Assembly (NCBI GenBank): GCA_964012875.1
Contig: CAXGUU010000007.1
Location: forward strand, 1 to 26,059
DNA length: 26,059 nucleotides
Source: CAXGUU01 sp964012875
GTDB taxonomy: Bacteria; Pseudomonadota; Gammaproteobacteria; Ga0077536
Direction: 5' to 3'
Shown here one piece after another: positions 24,019 to 26,059 of this stretch. A program made the translations under genes and the position numbers. Under the pieces are notes generated by a model. It had not been told where the DNA came from and ran no database searches. It saw only the letters and a list, made by a program, of their open reading frames with translations. The first letter of the stretch is position 1; the number at the start of each line of letters is the position of its first letter.

Positions 24019-24767
24019 ATGACTGCGGGTATAGACCAACTGGCAGAAATCATCGGCGCGGCAGAGCGCATCGTCGCATTTACCGGCGCCGGTATCAGCA
24101 CGGAATCCGGTATTCCGGACTTTCGCAGCCCGGGCGGTATCTGGTCGAAGATGCAGCCGATCATGTTCGACGATTTCGTAAATTCCGAGGACATGCGGCG
24201 CGAAGCCTGGCGTCGGAAAATCGTCATCGACCGCGATTTCAAACAGGCCGAGCCCAACCGCGGGCACCGTGCGCTGGCTGAACTGGTCCGGCGCGGCCAA
24301 ATGCCATGCATCATCACGCAGAACGTCGACGGTCTGCACCAAGCTTCCGGCGTTGATGATGAAGCGGTTGTGGAGTTGCACGGCAATACAATCTACGCGC
24401 GTTGTCTCACCTGTCAGAAGCGCTTTGAGCTCGACCCCATCGTGGCGGCTTTCGAGCGCGACCAAAGCCTGCCGGTTTGCGACCTCTGCGGCGGGCTCGT
24501 GAAGAGCGCGACGATTTCATTCGGCCAGTCGATGCCACTCGATGAAATGAACCGCGCGGAGGCCGCGACCTTGGCCTGCGATGTATTTATTGTGCTCGGG
24601 TCATCGCTGGTCGTATATCCAGCGGCGGGATTCCCGCTGTTGGCAAAAAAAACGGCGCGAGACTGGTCATCGTCAACCGCGATCCCACGGAGCAGGATCA
24701 GTACGCTGACCTCGTGTTACACGAATCCATTGGTGGAGTCATGGGCGCGGCCGTCGGCATAGATTGA
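24019..24767 (+). CDS. cobB: Sirtuin NAD-dependent protein deacylase, frame broken at an A8 run
   Basis: This sirtuin removes acyl groups from lysines using NAD. Motifs in order are FTGAGISTESGIPDFRSPGG, TQNVDGLH, catalytic His in ELHGN, zinc pairs CLTC and CDLC, and GSSLVVYPA. In the first frame the protein becomes nonsense after FPLLAKK and stops at 24762. A -1 shift at the eight A (24645-24652) restores a normal sirtuin end (NGARLVIVNRDPT, ADLVLHESIGGVMG) ending with TGA at 24765-24767. The missing A may be a sequencing error, a true mutation, or -1 recoding on A-AAA-AAA. The ATG at 24019 follows eight G (24010-24017); a TTG at 24004 with AGGA is an alternative start. It converges with the carboxylase gene. 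Confidence 0.88.
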
Positions 24768-24853
24768 AGCGAGCGGAAACATTGTTGCGAAGCGGGTCAG
24801 CTTCTGCACTTCGAAACCGCGCGAGCATCGTCGCCGGCTCAGCCGGTTTCGAT

Positions 24854-26059
24854 CTACGGACGCATGGTGAATTTTGCGGGCCCCGTCAGTGTCTGCAGTC
24901 GCGCTTGGGAATGGTCTATCCATTCGCACAGTAATGGTCGGGTTTCGGCCGGATCGATGATGTCGTGCACGGCAAAAGACTCGGCGGCGCGATAAGGCGA
25001 GCGCGCGTTTTCAAATTTTGCTTCGAGCTCGGCGCGCATGGCATCAGGATCTTCTGCCGCGGCGATCTGTCGATGAAACGCCACGGCGACGCCGCCTTCC
25101 AGCGGCAAGGCCCCGGATTCGGCCGAAGGCCAGTCCAGTATGTAAGCATCCGGTCCATAGTGAGCGGCGGCTGCCACCCCGAACGATTTGCGAACGCGCA
25201 CAGACGCCCACGGAACGGTTGCCTGCGCCGCGGCGGATACGGCCGCCATGCCATAGCGAATGGTAGCGGCGGATTCAGAGTCAGGTCCAATCATAAAACC
25301 TGGCTCGTCAATGAAGTTTACGAGTGGCAGATGAAAGGTTTCACAGGTTTCGACGATGCGCCGCATTTTCTGCGCCGCTCCCGCAGTCATAGCGCCGGCG
25401 AAATAGCGGCAGTCGTTGCCCGTAATACCGACGGGCTGGCCGTTGACGCGGGCAAGCCCGACGATGAGCCCCGGACCGAAGCCGGCACTCATCTCGAAGA
25501 AGGAATCATGATCGACAACATGGCTGATCAGTTGTCGCATGTCGTAGGCCTGCCGACGGCTTTCCGGCACGATGCTGCGCAGCGCATCGTCCGCGCGGTC
25601 AACGGGGTCGGTGCACGCACGCCGCGGCGCCGGTTCCCACACGTGTTGCGGCAGGTAAGACAGAAACTGTCGAATCTGTGCAAACGCCTCGTCTTCACTG
25701 TCGGCGACGTTGTCGACTACACCCGAGTTGGCGTGAACCGCCACGCCGCCCAATGTCTCCTTGTCGACGGTTTTTCCCATTGCCCGCTTGACCAGGGCGG
25801 GCCCGGCGATCATTACCTGCGCGATTTCTTTCACCATCACTGAAAAATGCGATGCGACTAGGCGCCCGGCAGGAAAACCGGCGACCGGGCCGAGCGCGGC
25901 GGAAGCGACCGGCACGGTACCCATGGCTTCGGCCATGATGGCGAAGCGCGGCGCGTCATACGCCGGCGAACCGACGGTTTTGGGTTTGCGCGGATCGTCT
26001 TTGCCGGAACCGACGCTGCCGCCGCCGCCTTCAAGCATACGTACCAGCGGCGTGCGGTA
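24854..26059 (-). CDS. Acyl-CoA carboxylase carboxyltransferase (beta) subunit, 5' partial
   Basis: This is the carboxyltransferase subunit of a biotin-dependent acyl-CoA carboxylase (acetyl-, propionyl-, methylcrotonyl- or geranyl-CoA type). The frame is open to the window edge (YRTPLVRMLEGGGGSVGS), so the start lies beyond; roughly the last 400 of about 510-540 residues are present. The N-domain region (GGVAVHANSGVVDNVADSE) and the crotonase-like C-domain (QPVGITGNDCRYFAGAMT, then HLPLVNFIDEPGFMIG) are in the usual order. Where many PccB proteins have a long GGAYV motif, this one reads GVAAAAHYGPDAY. The biotin-carrying subunit is not in view. Exact substrate uncertain. Confidence 0.92.
   Translation of the reverse strand, partial: YRTPLVRMLEGGGGSVGSGKDDPRKPKTVGSPAYDAPRFAIMAEAMGTVPVASAALGPVAGFPAGRLVASHFSVMVKEIAQVMIAGPALVKRAMGKTVDKETLGGVAVHANSGVVDNVADSEDEAFAQIRQFLSYLPQHVWEPAPRRACTDPVDRADDALRSIVPESRRQAYDMRQLISHVVDHDSFFEMSAGFGPGLIVGLARVNGQPVGITGNDCRYFAGAMTAGAAQKMRRIVETCETFHLPLVNFIDEPGFMIGPDSESAATIRYGMAAVSAAAQATVPWASVRVRKSFGVAAAAHYGPDAYILDWPSAESGALPLEGGVAVAFHRQIAAAEDPDAMRAELEAKFENARSPYRAAESFAVHDIIDPAETRPLLCEWIDHSQARLQTLTGPAKFTMRP

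Noticed and set aside
24834..24849. Terminator after the sirtuin (CCGGC-TCA-GCCGG then TTT)
   Set aside because: The stem is only 5 bp and the T run is three. It is too weak to list as a feature.
1..26059. CRISPR arrays, insertion sequences, prophage or anti-phage defence genes
   Set aside because: No spaced direct repeats, transposase, integrase or defence-family protein was seen on either strand. The HtrA-like and sirtuin proteins are not part of a recognisable defence operon.

Overview
The window is GC-rich bacterial DNA, densely coded on both strands, with Shine-Dalgarno starts, ATGA-type overlaps and ordinary use of UGA as a stop. Gene types (P450, Rieske oxygenase, luciferase-like monooxygenases, SDRs, alpha/beta hydrolases, acyl-CoA carboxylase) and short intergenic repeats suggest an environmental, probably marine or soil, gammaproteobacterium-like heterotroph. 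That placement is an inference.

Layout. 2-2806: 3' part of a fused hydantoinase/5-oxoprolinase (HyuA-HyuB). 2878-5857 (minus): an operon of 3-hydroxyisobutyrate dehydrogenase-like enzyme, cytochrome P450 and SDR. It is divergent from 5991-7221 (plus), an SCP2-like protein plus alpha/beta hydrolase. 7382-8143 (minus): a second SDR, divergent from a luciferase-like oxidoreductase (8231-9127). 9134-10569 (minus): a zinc alcohol dehydrogenase coupled to a small Cys-rich exported protein, divergent from a second alpha/beta hydrolase. 11514-12379 (minus): a damaged small membrane protein and, upstream of it, a Bcp/PrxQ peroxiredoxin with an in-frame UGA exactly at the catalytic cysteine. 12466-14536: MATE exporter and spermidine-synthase-like protein. 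14525-16749 (minus): class I aldolase and Rieske oxygenase. 16939-17926: decayed type IV pilin-like gene. 17967-20988: flavodoxin-like protein, luciferase-like monooxygenase, ZIP transporter. 21230-23916 (minus): amidase and a catalytically dead HtrA-like protein. 24019-24767: sirtuin with a one-base frame break at an A8 run. 24854-26059 (minus): acyl-CoA carboxylase carboxyltransferase subunit, cut by the window end.

The genes read as a catabolic region for hydrophobic or cyclic substrates: oxygenation (P450, Rieske, flavin monooxygenases), dehydrogenation (SDRs, ADH, HIBADH-like), hydrolysis and CoA-level carboxylation. Housekeeping and stress genes are interspersed.

The most notable observation is the 11933-12379 peroxiredoxin. 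Reading through the UGA restores a complete family member of 148 residues with no cysteine at all. A stem-loop with the spacing and apical-loop G expected of a bacterial SECIS lies just downstream of the UGA. The best reading is a selenocysteine peroxiredoxin that ordinary gene callers split or miss. Three copies of a dispersed intergenic repeat, a frame break at a slippery run in the sirtuin, and an HtrA fold lacking all three catalytic residues are further points of interest. No tRNA, rRNA, CRISPR array, insertion sequence or gene-free stretch over 300 bases was seen.
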